64,000 nt of DNA from Smallanthus sonchifolius. Lineage: Eukaryota; Streptophyta; Magnoliopsida; Asterales; Asteraceae. Of the stretch, positions 54,876-64,000 are shown piece after piece (the first letter of the stretch is position 1; each line of letters opens with the position of its first letter). Below the pieces are notes generated by a model. The model was given only the letters and a program-made list of their open reading frames with translations, did not search any database and was not told the DNA's origin. The translations under genes and the position numbers were made by a program. The DNA lies in the NCBI GenBank assembly GCA_023525975.1, contig CM042023.1, positions 17,471,501 to 17,535,500 of the forward strand, in the 5' to 3' direction.

Positions 54876-57800
54876 TCATCTTAACCTTTTATAAAAGCTA
54901 TAGGCCACAGCAATAGTTACCACACCCACGACAGCAGCGGCTGTAAAAACCTCATGGTTTTCCCATTTTCGTGTTAAGATGTTAAATTTACTGATTGCTT
55001 TATTTACTTCTGTTTCTGTTTCGGTTTTGGGTGTTTCGTCTCTGCAACACGAGAACCCATTGGCACCTTGACAACAGCCTCCTTTGTTTTCTCTCTCTTC
55101 TATGGTGCTGCTTGTTTGGTGGTCCTGTTCAATGATTTTTAGGTCGTTTCCGTTCGGAAGGGACTGTTCAATCGCTTTTTGAACTTTCTTGACGAGTGGT
55201 GTGCCCATTTGGCCCCTGCGGTTGATTGAAGTGAATGTAAGGTTAGAGGTGGCAATATGAATGGGTCAGGCGGATTGGGTAACCCGGTCAAAACGGGTAT
55301 GTTTGTACAGGTAATATTGTCCAAAAATTTTAAGATTTTTTGTACAATTAGCAACTTAGCAAAGCCAAATGCTATCTAAGTATTGAAAAGGCTACATTAA
55401 GGCCACCCAAATTTTAAAAAAGCATTCCGGCTAAAAATTCGCCAAAATATGTAAAATGACAAAACTGTCCTTTCTTTTAAATAAAGTTCACACAAACAAT
55501 AATTTACTTAACATTTTATCTCATCAAGTGTATTTATGTCATTTTGAAATTTTGAGGGCATTTGGGTCATCCACCTAGGGGTGTAAACGAGTACGAGCCA
55601 AGGCTTCAAACTGGGTGAGCTTAGGAGTTAGGGCTCAGGCTAGGCTCTTTTCAAGCACTATGTCTAAAGCTCGAGCTCGGCTCGTTTATTATCTATTAAT
55701 TATTTAATAATTTTACTTTTATATGTTGAAAATTATTTATTTATATATATAAGTATAATTTTATATACTATATTTAGTTATTTTTATCATGATACTATAA
55801 ATATATAAAGGGAAAGGTTCCACTAAGAAGTGGTTTTTCGCTAGAAATCCTAAGAAGTGGGTCAAACGAACTCCGATTGAGCTCATTCCAGCGGCGTTGG
55901 AACCGTCTCATCGAACCCTAACCCGGACCCAAAAACCTAAACCTCCCTCCACCCGCACCCCCAAAAACCTAAACCCCCCTCCAACCCCACCCCGAAAAGC
56001 CTAAAACCACCACCCCACCCCCCAAAAACCTAACCCCCCCCACCCCACCCCACCCCCCAAAAACCTAAACCCCCACCCCCCCAAAAAAAACCTAAACACT
56101 AAAATCTAAACCCTAAAAGCTAAACCCTAAGGCTAAAACCCTAAAATTCAACGCTAAAATCTAAACCCTAAAAGCTAAGATGGTAGAGTTCGACGATACG
56201 GTTCCAACGCCGCTGGAATGAGCTCAATCGGAGTTCGTTTGATATCGTTTCTTAATGTTTTTGTCATTTTTTAGCGAAAAACCAGTTCTTATTTGAACCT
56301 CCCCCTATATATATATGTACTTGTTTTGTAATTATATATTTATTGTATTAAATAAAAATTATTATATTATTTACGTAATAATAGGCTCGTGAATCTTGGT
56401 ATAGGACTAGGTGGCTTGAGCATAGTTGTCAATAGCGCTTATAGCGCGCTACATAGCGAATCGATCAAACGTCGCTATTTCCATTTCTCGACTACATAGC
56501 GACCAAATAGCGAATTTTGTTTTTTTTTAATTTTTTTTTATGTTTTTAACCAGTTTTTTACTTGATTAATATAAATAGGGTTGCTAATAACCCTAATATA
56601 TGAAGATTTAGATGATTATTGTTTATAATTGCTACAAATCCTACAATAGTTTAATATAAAATATTTTTAAAAATTTCTACTAGTGTATCGCTAAACGTGA
56701 AATAGCGCCCGCTATTCGCTACGTAGCGTATAGGTGGCTTGTCGCTATTAACCGCTATTCGCTATTGACAACTATAGGCTTGAGCTCGAGGTCTTTATTA
56801 TATGAGCTCCAGTTTAGACTCAAGCTCATTTAAACTTAGCTAAATTCAACCTTTTAGCGAGTCAATCTCGAAGTAGCTCACGAGCAGCTCGACTCGTTCA
56901 CACACCTACATCCAGCAAGGCTTTAGCTGGAAAGACCAAAAACAAAACCAAACTCATACTTGGGTGACATCTAGATATTTATTTGGCTTAAATGTAACCT
57001 TTTGTATACTTTGGCGCCCTATGTATACCTTATCCCAAACTTACATTATTTCAATAATAATCTATTTTTTTAATTAAAATGATTTAACAGTTTTATGCAC
57101 AAAAAATACACTTTGGTCGACTTTCAAACCCTTTTGACACATTTACTTTCTAGTTAACTTTTCTGATAGATCAGGCTAAAACCTATAAACAGCAAATTAC
57201 TAAATGAAAAAAAAAATGCAGTAAGATTGTACCTCCAAATCCTATCAATGATTTCACCCTTTCCAATGTGATTATCAAGCAATTCAGGCACATCACTTGG
57301 GGTAACATAACCATACCTGAAGCATAGGAACAGCACAACTATTTAAACATGAAGAAAAACCAATAGAAATCCTTAAAATGAATATAACAAACAAATAACT
57401 ATTCCAAAACAATGAAATAAAACCATGAAAACAGACGATCTTACCAATGACCACAAACTTTCTTATCTCGAACACTATAAATTATCAAGTTTCCTGCATA
57501 CTTGTGGCCACCAACATGTGAACAAGCAGTCACAGACACGTTATCCAATCCCCTTAATTCAGCCTCCTCTTTGAATTTACTGATTAAAATCGGCCCACAA
57601 AAGCCACACCTTTTATCTCGACTACTATGTGCACACACAAATATGTGTGAACCCGTCATTGTCTCCTGAACTCCTATAGACCATGGTTTTCTGTTCACAA
57701 TCACTTCATCCACAAAGCTAATAATGTCCGGTTCTTTCAATCCCCTTCAATCACAGAAACTTTAGTGAGTAAACTACTAAATCACTTTCGAATTACAGAA

Positions 57801-59267
57801 CAATAGTAAAAACACATGCCAAACATTTTTGCTTCCTAAAAATGTGTGGTATATAACAATTTATCATGTAATAATCCAACTGCAACTCTTTTTTTCTCTT
57901 TCTAAAGCCTGAAGATGTTTGTTAGTGTTTGTTTTTATATATCATATCACTTTATGATTTTGGGCCAACCTTACTTTTTGGACGCCCCATCTCGTCTTCC
58001 ATGTTTCTTTAGCATACTTACTCTGTCCCAAAAATAATAAGTTGCCTTTTAGGATGTCACATAAACTTTTTTTCTTTTTTTTGTCCATGGTAATAACCAT
58101 AAGTCCATAGCTAATAATTGATTGGGTTCATTGAAGAGTTCTTGTGCATATTTGGCAGATAGTCAAAGTTCTTTTTTTCAAACTACAAAATAGTCAAACA
58201 TTTCCTTTGGGTTACATAGGACGTCATGTGTTGCAACTTGCAAGATTAATGAGTCAAAATATACCGTTTAAATTGGTATACTCGTTTAGGATCACTATGA
58301 TCCTTATTCAGGAATTACTAGATCCGATGTCCACATAGTGCACAACCATGTCCACTTGTCAGTTTGAAACATAGCAACATAGATTTTGGAATAATGTATA
58401 CCAATTACAGACCTAAAAATATCATTATATCATTGGTTTGAGACTCATAAATGAACACCCGGATTATAACATGATCAAATATAATTTATAAACCAGATGA
58501 ACAGCAATCATGATAAATATAGATCAAGCATGGATATAACACAGTGGAAAGACTCAAAACAGATATCTAAACAAGTTTTGATGCTAAATCCTGTTAATAT
58601 TAATAAAACTAAAAGACCATAGACATAAACCTAATAATTAGGTCATAACCAAAAAACTTACTCTCATCTGTTCAGTCAACAACAGTATTAGGGCTAATAT
58701 AAAAAAATTGGAACCCTAGGGCATTATTACATTACCTGTACTTAACCATTTCAGGAAAAAGCAATACATCTCCATCTGATAACCCTGCATCTTCACGGCC
58801 CTCACATATCGTCAACAAAGTCTATAAAATCCAGATCACAAACAGAAAACGCTTTACAATTCGGAACAAAATCACATACGCATAACGAAATACATATAGA
58901 GAAGAGTAACCTTCACAGGGATGTCGTTCTTACGAGCTTTAAGAGCTCCGGCGAGAAGCTTCGGCAGCGGATGCGAGTCAGATGATTCAACTCGAGAAGG
59001 CCACAACTCATGAGTCTTATAGCAGAGGATTACATGACGGTCATAGGCAATAGCGGTTCCGGAAAGTTTCTCGGTGTACATCTCCTGCCGTTGGAATCCG
59101 TACTTGACTTTGTCGTCAACCACCGGCGAATTAGGGGTGTCAGTAGTGCCATTCTCCGGTACAGCGGCCATAGAGACGGAGTGAAAGCGAGAGGAGACAG
59201 AGAGATAGGAGAAGCAGGAGGAGATAGCAGATTGAAAGGCGGGAAACGTTCTAGGATTTGTTCGCAT
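54876..59267 (-). CDS. Sucrase/ferredoxin-like (Apd1/Aim32-type) [2Fe-2S] protein, 388 aa
   Basis: Five exons with GT-AG borders join in one frame: 59267-58911, 58821-58736, 57744-57445, 57316-57233, 55215-54876. The Suc_Fer-like (thioredoxin-like ferredoxin) domain covers about residues 75-275 (HVILCYKTHELWPSR, LLFPEMVKYRGL, VCGHWYGYVTPSDVPELL). The cluster ligands expected from yeast Apd1/Aim32 (two Cys, two His) are present: C185 and C194 in CAHSSRDKRC (C-x8-C), H224 and H228 in CSHVGGHKYAGN (H-x3-H). A hydrophobic segment at about 367-383 (VFTAAAVVGVVTIAVAYSF) before KRLR looks like a tail anchor. The first ATG gives a Ser/Arg-rich extension free of acidic residues that could be an organelle signal; a second ATG (MAAVPENG, residue 33) could be the usual start. 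Substrate and partner are unknown. Intron 4 (about 2 kb) is filled with MITEs. Confidence 0.9.
55809..56306. mobile_element. Long-TIR MITE, copy 2 (CCCTAAA-rich core)
   Basis: Arms of about 120 bp: GGTTTTTCGCT, CGAACTCCGATTGAGCTCAT and CCAGCGGCGTTGGAACCG appear inverted at the other end. The core has AAAACCTAAACCCCC and then AACCCTAAAAGCTAAACCCT, telomere-like CCCTAAA variants. Same family as 12132-12511. Confidence 0.85.
56422..56776. mobile_element. MITE with ATAGTTGTCAATAGCG ends and 9-bp duplication
   Basis: ATAGTTGTCAATAGCG and CGCTATTGACAACTAT are perfect 16-bp inverted ends. GGCTTGAGC lies at 56413-56421 and 56777-56785. A 9-bp duplication suggests a Mutator-type helper. 355 bp, non-coding. 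Confidence 0.85.
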
Positions 59268-59417
59268 TTGCGTTTCGATAATATATCATTTGGTAGTTAT
59301 CGGTGACTGCGGCCGGTGGACTCTCTCCCACCTTGTGTTTTTGGATCTTCAAGAACAGTGTTTTGGAAGCACGCGCTGGTTTTGTTTTCGGATAGAGTGA
59401 GTCGATATTTAAATATT

Positions 59418-60234
59418 GAGTTAATTGCACAAACGAGTGGTAGCCCGTGACTTTTTAAACGGAAGTTTATGGATTCGAGTCTAGATTGGACCAAATGTTC
59501 TAAGTTGAGCAAGATGTTTTTCCAGTTATGGGTTTCTTCCTGAGTGGTGTAGGGCCGGGTCACCACGCTTCTGTTCTTTGGACGGAAGGGTGTTCCCTGG
59601 TGTCCGAGCCTTTGCTGTTCAAAATTTTTTTTTACACAAATGACTCATGTGCTTTGATCAAATTGTAAGTTTCACCTCCAGGTTTAAAAAATTGCAAGTT
59701 TGGCTTTCAGGTTTAAAAAAGTGCAAACTTAGCCTAAATTTTTGTGACATGGTTGCGCTTTTAGCCCCTGATGATAATACCAGTTAGTTTTTAACGAAAA
59801 ATTAGCCAATGTATTATCTACGTGACTTACGATTGCAAACTTAACCCTAAAATTGAGTAAAAATCAGTAAAAAAACTAGTGATTTTTACTGGTTTTTATA
59901 GATTTTTACTGATTTTTTATTTACATTTACTGATTTTTACTTTGTTTTAGTGATTTTTACTGATTTTTATAGATTTTTACTGATTTTTTATTTACTATTA
60001 CTGATTTTTACTTACTTTTTACTGATTTTAACTCATTTTTAGGGTTAAGTTTGCAATTGTAAGTCACGTAGATGGCACATGGGCTAATTTTCTGTTAAAA
60101 AACTAACTGGTATTATCGTCAAGGGCTAAAAGCGTAACCATGTCACAAAATTTGGGCTAAGTTTGCAACTTTTAAAACCTAAGGACCAAACATGCAACTT
60201 GATAAAACCATAGGGCCATTTGTGTAATTAACTC
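59418..60234. mobile_element. Mutator-type foldback element with 9-bp duplication
   Basis: Both ends are GAGTTAATT inverted, flanked by TTAAATATT at 59409-59417 and 60235-60243 (9 of 9). The arms are about 250 bp each after discounting an inserted SINE in the left arm. Matching blocks include TAATACCAGTTAGTTTTT and GTGACATGGTTGCGCTTTTA with their inverted forms. The centre repeats TGATTTTTACTGATTTTTA. There is no ORF. It lies about 150 bp upstream of the minus-strand gene's first ATG, so it could affect that promoter. Confidence 0.85.
59437..59631 (+). mobile_element. Short SINE ending in a T-run, nested in the foldback element
   Basis: TTGCACAAACGA (59425-59436) and TTACACAAATGA (59632-59643) look like a 12-bp duplication with two mismatches. 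The insert starts GTGGTAGCCCGTGAC, has GGATTCGAGTC (box B-like) about 35 bases in, and ends in T9. This fits plant SINEs that end in a T-run (Au-like), but the family assignment is only a suggestion. Confidence 0.6.
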
Positions 60235-60243
60235 TTAAATATT

Positions 60244-61624
60244 TAATAAAATGGCATTGTTTAAATAATATATATATATGTTGAATTATATTTGTAATTA
60301 ATTATCATCCTAGACCGTTATAAATCAATCGACATTTAAATTAAAATAAGTCGGGTTAAGATTGATTTAGTTCGGTTTTGATGGTTTGATTAGGGTCACA
60401 GTTTGAAATTTGGAACTCATTGTGTAAAACAACGTTTTTATTTATTTTTATTTTTATTTTTATTTTTAGAATATATAATTATGTATATATATTATATTTA
60501 TGATTTTTATTATTTTAAAATTTTTAATACAAAGTAATGTTTAAAAAAAAACTAGAAAAAATCAATTAGAACAATTAAACTCTCGAACTATTAAATCTAG
60601 CCGGTCCAACCGTCTCGCCAACCTCATCGGTTCGGTTTGTCGATTTTGTAAACCGGGGTTAGATATTCAACTTAGAAATTTCATTAAAACCGTTCAAATC
60701 ATACCCTAAAAACCCTTACTTATATTATCATTGTACTTGTATTTTTGTTAGGAATCAAAATAAGTTAATAACTTAAGAAAAGGATTTAAAATATTAATAA
60801 AAAGCTTTGAAATACACGTATGGATTTCTATTAATATATTTTTAATTTCGCCAAAATTAATATGTTTTTGGACGAAATAGGCTACACGTGGCCAGTATGA
60901 ATTTTGTCTTAATTTCCCATCTTCTGTGGATGAGAATCTTCTCTACTTAATTTACGAATATTGGCATTGGCTCGTGATCTTGAAAAAACTTTTAGAAAAG
61001 ATTCCTATCATTTTCTGCCCTAAAAAATGTTATTACTTCCGATTCAATCTCAGAATAGTTTGTTTTAAAATAATTGTTTACATTTAAAAAAAGATAGTTG
61101 TGATTTATTAACTTTTCTTCTTTTTATTTAACTCTTTATATCATTAATTTTAATTGTGTCTACTAGTACTTAAACACAAGGGTAAAAGTGGTAATACATT
61201 AACAAAATTTGCATTTATTTCGTAAATCTTAAATTCAATTTGTTTAATTTTTTATTTATTAACTAGGTTAGAAACTCGTGTTTTACACTACTTGAATAAA
61301 AGAAGATTTAAGAATTATAAAGAAAATATTAAAACCATGCATTTGATAAATTATTTGATGTAATTTAATAGTAGAAGTAGCATAGATTTGTTTTTCAAAA
61401 AAAATTAAATAACAATGAAGATTTAGAAACTAATAAAAAAATATTAAATTGTTAACAATGAAGAAAAAAGAAGCGAAAAAAAAAATTCTTGATCTCAATA
61501 AATTGTAACACAGATGTAGTTTAGTTATATAAAAGCGTTTGGTAGATGTAGTTTAGTTATATAAAAGCGTTTGGTAGATGTAGTTTGTTACGGTTTCTAT
61601 AATTATTTGGGCTCCGAATTTCTT
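60244..61624. other. AT-rich intergenic DNA with simple repeats
   Basis: TTTTTA-type repeat at about 60437-60466. A unit of about 36 bp containing GTAGTTTAGTTATATAAAAG is repeated directly at about 61513-61580. No gene seen. Confidence 0.6.
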
Positions 61625-62174
61625 TTGGGTGAATCTATTAAGACACGAAATATTGCTAATTGGACATGCCGCCACCCTATACGCACTCGTATAGGCCAAT
61701 ACGAGGCGTATAGGGTTCAGTCTCTGCCAACAGAATGCCACGTCGCATTCCCGGTCTGACGGATGGGTCCAATACGGGCCGTATTGATCTATACGCAGCG
61801 TATGGGCCACGGGTTTTAATTTTGCTTCAAAAGTTGGCAGAAGTCGATTTAAAAACCTCTATACGTGGCGTATTGCCCTATACGCCACGTATAGGGTATT
61901 TTATTAATTTAAGTTTGTTGTTTTTTTTAATTTAATTTATATAACTTTGTTAATATAAGTTTGTTATATTTTTTAATTTAAATTATATAACTTTGTTAAC
62001 ATTTATTATATTTTTGCATTTATAATTTATCATTACAAACAAACAAAAAATTAAACATTACAACCAAAGAAATAAGTAAAAGACTATATACATTACATCA
62101 CAAAATTAAATATATACATCAAAATGTTTTTACATACATAACCGAAGAAACAAACTAAATACAAATAAAAACAA

Positions 62175-63512
62175 CTAAGCCTGACCCGCCCCGCCGTCAT
62201 CCTGACCGGCCCCGCCGTCATCCTGAACGGGGTCGTCTGGATAATGACGTGGCAGTGGTAGTGGTGGTAGCTCGATGCCGGCGGCTCGTGATAGATCCAC
62301 GAGGCTACCAACCGCCCACATCATAAGGTCCTCCATGCGGTCGCTCTGACGAGCCTGTCGCCGTGACTCGGCAACAAGTCGCCGTGAGTCGGCAGCAAGG
62401 GTCTCAAGCAATGCCTGGGTGGCCCTGTCCAGCCTAACAGACCGACGCGCGTGTCGGGGATGCTGTGGCGGATGGTCGTGGATGGGCTCCACGTGCGGCT
62501 GATGCGGCGCCGGCAACGGCACACCTAGTGGCGGGTTAGGCATCTGCGGGCCCCCCTGTCCAGGCATCGGCGGCAACGGCACCGGGACCCAAACCTGGTC
62601 CTGGACGGCCCCTACAAACCGTAGGCCGAGCCCCGGGAAACGGTGCGTGATGCGCATGCCGCTAGCCGTGCGGCGGTCTAATCTGACAGGGGGAATGGGC
62701 GGTAACAACTCAGGCTCATGCGCATGCCATGGTGTAATACTACGCATGACCTGAGTGATAAAAGCGCCGCCATACAAAAGCCCGCGCCTCTGCCGCATAT
62801 AGGCAGACGCGAAATAACTAGCGAGGCATGTGGATAGGGCGCACCCCGTGCCTGTAAGCAGGCAGTAGAGAAAGAAGAGGTCTCTATCGGTGCACCACTC
62901 ACGGCTTTTCTGACGCGGTGCGATCGACGTCGAGATAAGCCGGTGCAAATATCTATAGAGGGGGTCTCTAATCCCCGAAACCCTCGCCTTGGTACCTAAC
63001 CAAGGGCTATCGGAAATCAAACCCCAAAAAACAAGGAGTACCTCCTTGTCCACCTCCGTCACCGCCGCGGTGTAAACCGGCAAAATCGTCTCGAGCTCAA
63101 AGTACAAGCCCGTCGCGACGGCCCACTGACGGAGGGTCAGACGGTACTGGTGGCCAAAAATACGGAAGGAGACCTAATCCGGCTCCTCTGCCGGCGCCTC
63201 CTCGGGAACGGGCGCTAGCCCCTCCTCTGAGTAGATGAACGTCGAAAGAAACTCGACGACCACCTCTCGGTAGGTCTCCGTGAATGATAGATCAAAAAGC
63301 CGATCCCATGGCGTGTCCTCGCCTATGATGGCCCTGGCCCGCTCCGCCTCCTGGAGAAGCTCCCAGTCCACCGCCGTCCCCGGCCCCAAACGCACCTCCC
63401 GTAGCTTTTGGCACCGGCCATACCACTCCGAGTCTGCCGGAAAATCCAAATAGGGGTAGTGCGCAAGATCCTGTAACTCGTCCATCTGAACATCGTCGTC
63501 GTGATCCGCCAT
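62175..63512 (-). pseudogene. Athila ORF1-like protein, copy B, one in-frame stop
   Basis: 446 codons including the stop, nearly the same length as copy A, with roughly 75-80% identical residues by eye. MADHDDDVQMDELQDLAHYP opens it. All central blocks are kept (RLFDLSFTETYREVVVEFLS, VFWGLISDSPWLGTKARVSG, DRDLFFLYCLLTGTGCALS). The only defect is a TAG at 63174-63176, where copy A has CAT (His). The C-terminus repeats QDDGGAG. Full length with a single stop and many substitutions suggests separate, fairly recent insertions of a family that still keeps its frame elsewhere. Confidence 0.65.
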
Positions 63513-63680
63513 ATCTGAAAATAATAATATATTTAAAATAATAATAAATTGTTTATTTAATATAAATAAATGATTTAAAATAATAATAAATTGTTTTTAT
63601 TATTTAAATAAATTATTTAAAATAATAAATAAATTGTTTATTTAATATAAATAAATGATTTAAAATAATTTTTTTAAAAA
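63513..63680. repeat. AT-rich direct repeats before ORF copy B
   Basis: Several copies of AATAATAAATTGTTTATTTA-like units, matching the AT tract before copy A. On the minus strand it ends TTATTTTCAG just before the ATG region. Confidence 0.6.
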
Positions 63681-63938
63681 CCTATACGCCACGTATAGCT
63701 TTATACGTGGCGTATAGGGTGTTACTGGGTAAGCAAGCCATACGCAGGCCAACCAAGCCATACGCAGGCCAGTTACCGGGCAAAACGAGCCATACGCGGC
63801 CAACCAAGCCATACGCAGGCCAGTTACCGGGTAACTTAAACCATACGCAGCGTATAGCCCCATACGTTGCGTATTGTTTCATCTTCTTCCTCTGATGAAC
63901 TATACGCCACGTATAATTCTATACGCTGCGTATAGTTC
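63681..63938. repeat. 5' hairpin cluster of copy B
   Basis: Three foldbacks with the CTATACGCCACGTATA arm or variants, plus four AGCCATACGC repeats between them. The layout parallels 181-728 in copy A. Confidence 0.85.
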
Positions 63939-64000
63939 ATCGAATTCAACTTATAAATCTCTATTTCTACGCAATTTTAATGACTAATAATCAAAATTAA

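Larger units (their letters stand above)
55576..56908. mobile_element. hAT-type MITE in intron 4, carrying two nested MITEs
   Basis: The ends TAGGGGTGTAAACGAG and CTCGTTCACACACCTA are inverted. CATCCACC (55568-55575) and CATCCAGC (56909-56916) form an 8-bp duplication with one mismatch. The GAGCTCGAG-rich content makes it the same family as 22718-23250. Elements at 55809-56306 and 56422-56776 lie inside it. Confidence 0.75.
61625..64000 (-). mobile_element. Hairpin-flanked Athila-ORF1-like element, copy B (right end outside window)
   Basis: Same order as copy A but on the minus strand. The 3' end is near 61625-61650, where TCCAATTAGCAATATT is shared. 3' hairpins lie at 61674-61716, about 61775-61807 and 61859-61894. 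The 5' hairpins at 63681-63718 (17-bp perfect arms), 63841-63878 and 63897-63938 are joined by repeats of AGCCATACGCAGGCCA and AGTTACCGGG. Confidence 0.6.

Noticed and set aside
1..64000. One giant composite transposon bounded by the two ORF1-like copies
   Set aside because: The copies differ too much to be the ends of one recent element, and the inner boundaries show no shared target duplication.

Overview
This window is eukaryotic, from a plant nuclear genome: long AT-rich stretches, genes with GT-AG introns, and dense nested transposons. The plant-type glucose-6-phosphate 1-epimerase-like gene, the sucrase/ferredoxin-like gene and the Tekay-type chromovirus LTR retrotransposons point to a eudicot. 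Asteraceae (the lettuce, sunflower and Artemisia group) is my best guess from general resemblance, but nothing here proves it. There are no bacterial operons, CRISPR arrays or rRNA genes.

Layout. At both ends (1-2833 and 61625-64000) lie two diverged copies, tail to tail, of one repeat family. Each has a GC-rich ORF of about 444 codons resembling the Athila ORF1-type retroelement protein, set between clusters of 17-bp-arm hairpins built on CTATACGCCACGTATAG. The left ORF is open; the right copy has one in-frame TAG. From 2834 to 12.6 kb there are only decayed or short elements: two LINE fragments, a hAT-type MITE with its target duplication, a tRNA-derived SINE, a PIF/Harbinger transposase pseudogene, a TRIM and several MITEs. 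At 13260-22214 a young Tekay-like Ty3/gypsy element (1997-bp LTRs that look almost identical, intact 1522-aa gag-pol) splits a LINE. A Harbinger ORF1 pseudogene follows at 23.6-24.8 kb.

Two host genes can be modelled exon by exon, both on the minus strand. One is a glucose-6-phosphate 1-epimerase-like gene (29771-26044, 8 exons, an apparent 1-nt deletion in exon 1). The other is a sucrase/ferredoxin-like [2Fe-2S] protein gene (59267-54876, 5 exons, 388 aa, C-terminal membrane segment). Between them is a three-level nest: an old solo LTR (30734-50822, TSD CATTT) holds a decayed Tekay-like element (33425-50627, TSD ACTTG), whose 3' LTR holds a second decayed Tekay-like element (41085-49753, no TSD and about 741 bp of host LTR missing). 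Helitron-like 3' ends occur at 51302 and 53102. Intron 4 of the sucrase/ferredoxin-like gene carries a hAT MITE with two further MITEs inside it, and just upstream of that gene is a Mutator-type foldback element (59418-60234, 9-bp TSD) holding a SINE.

The two host genes are separated by the retrotransposon nest and show no functional link. The element genes act only in their own transposition. The least explained structure is the hairpin-flanked ORF family at the window ends. All coordinates and comparisons were read by eye; homology names rest on recognised motifs, not on database searches.
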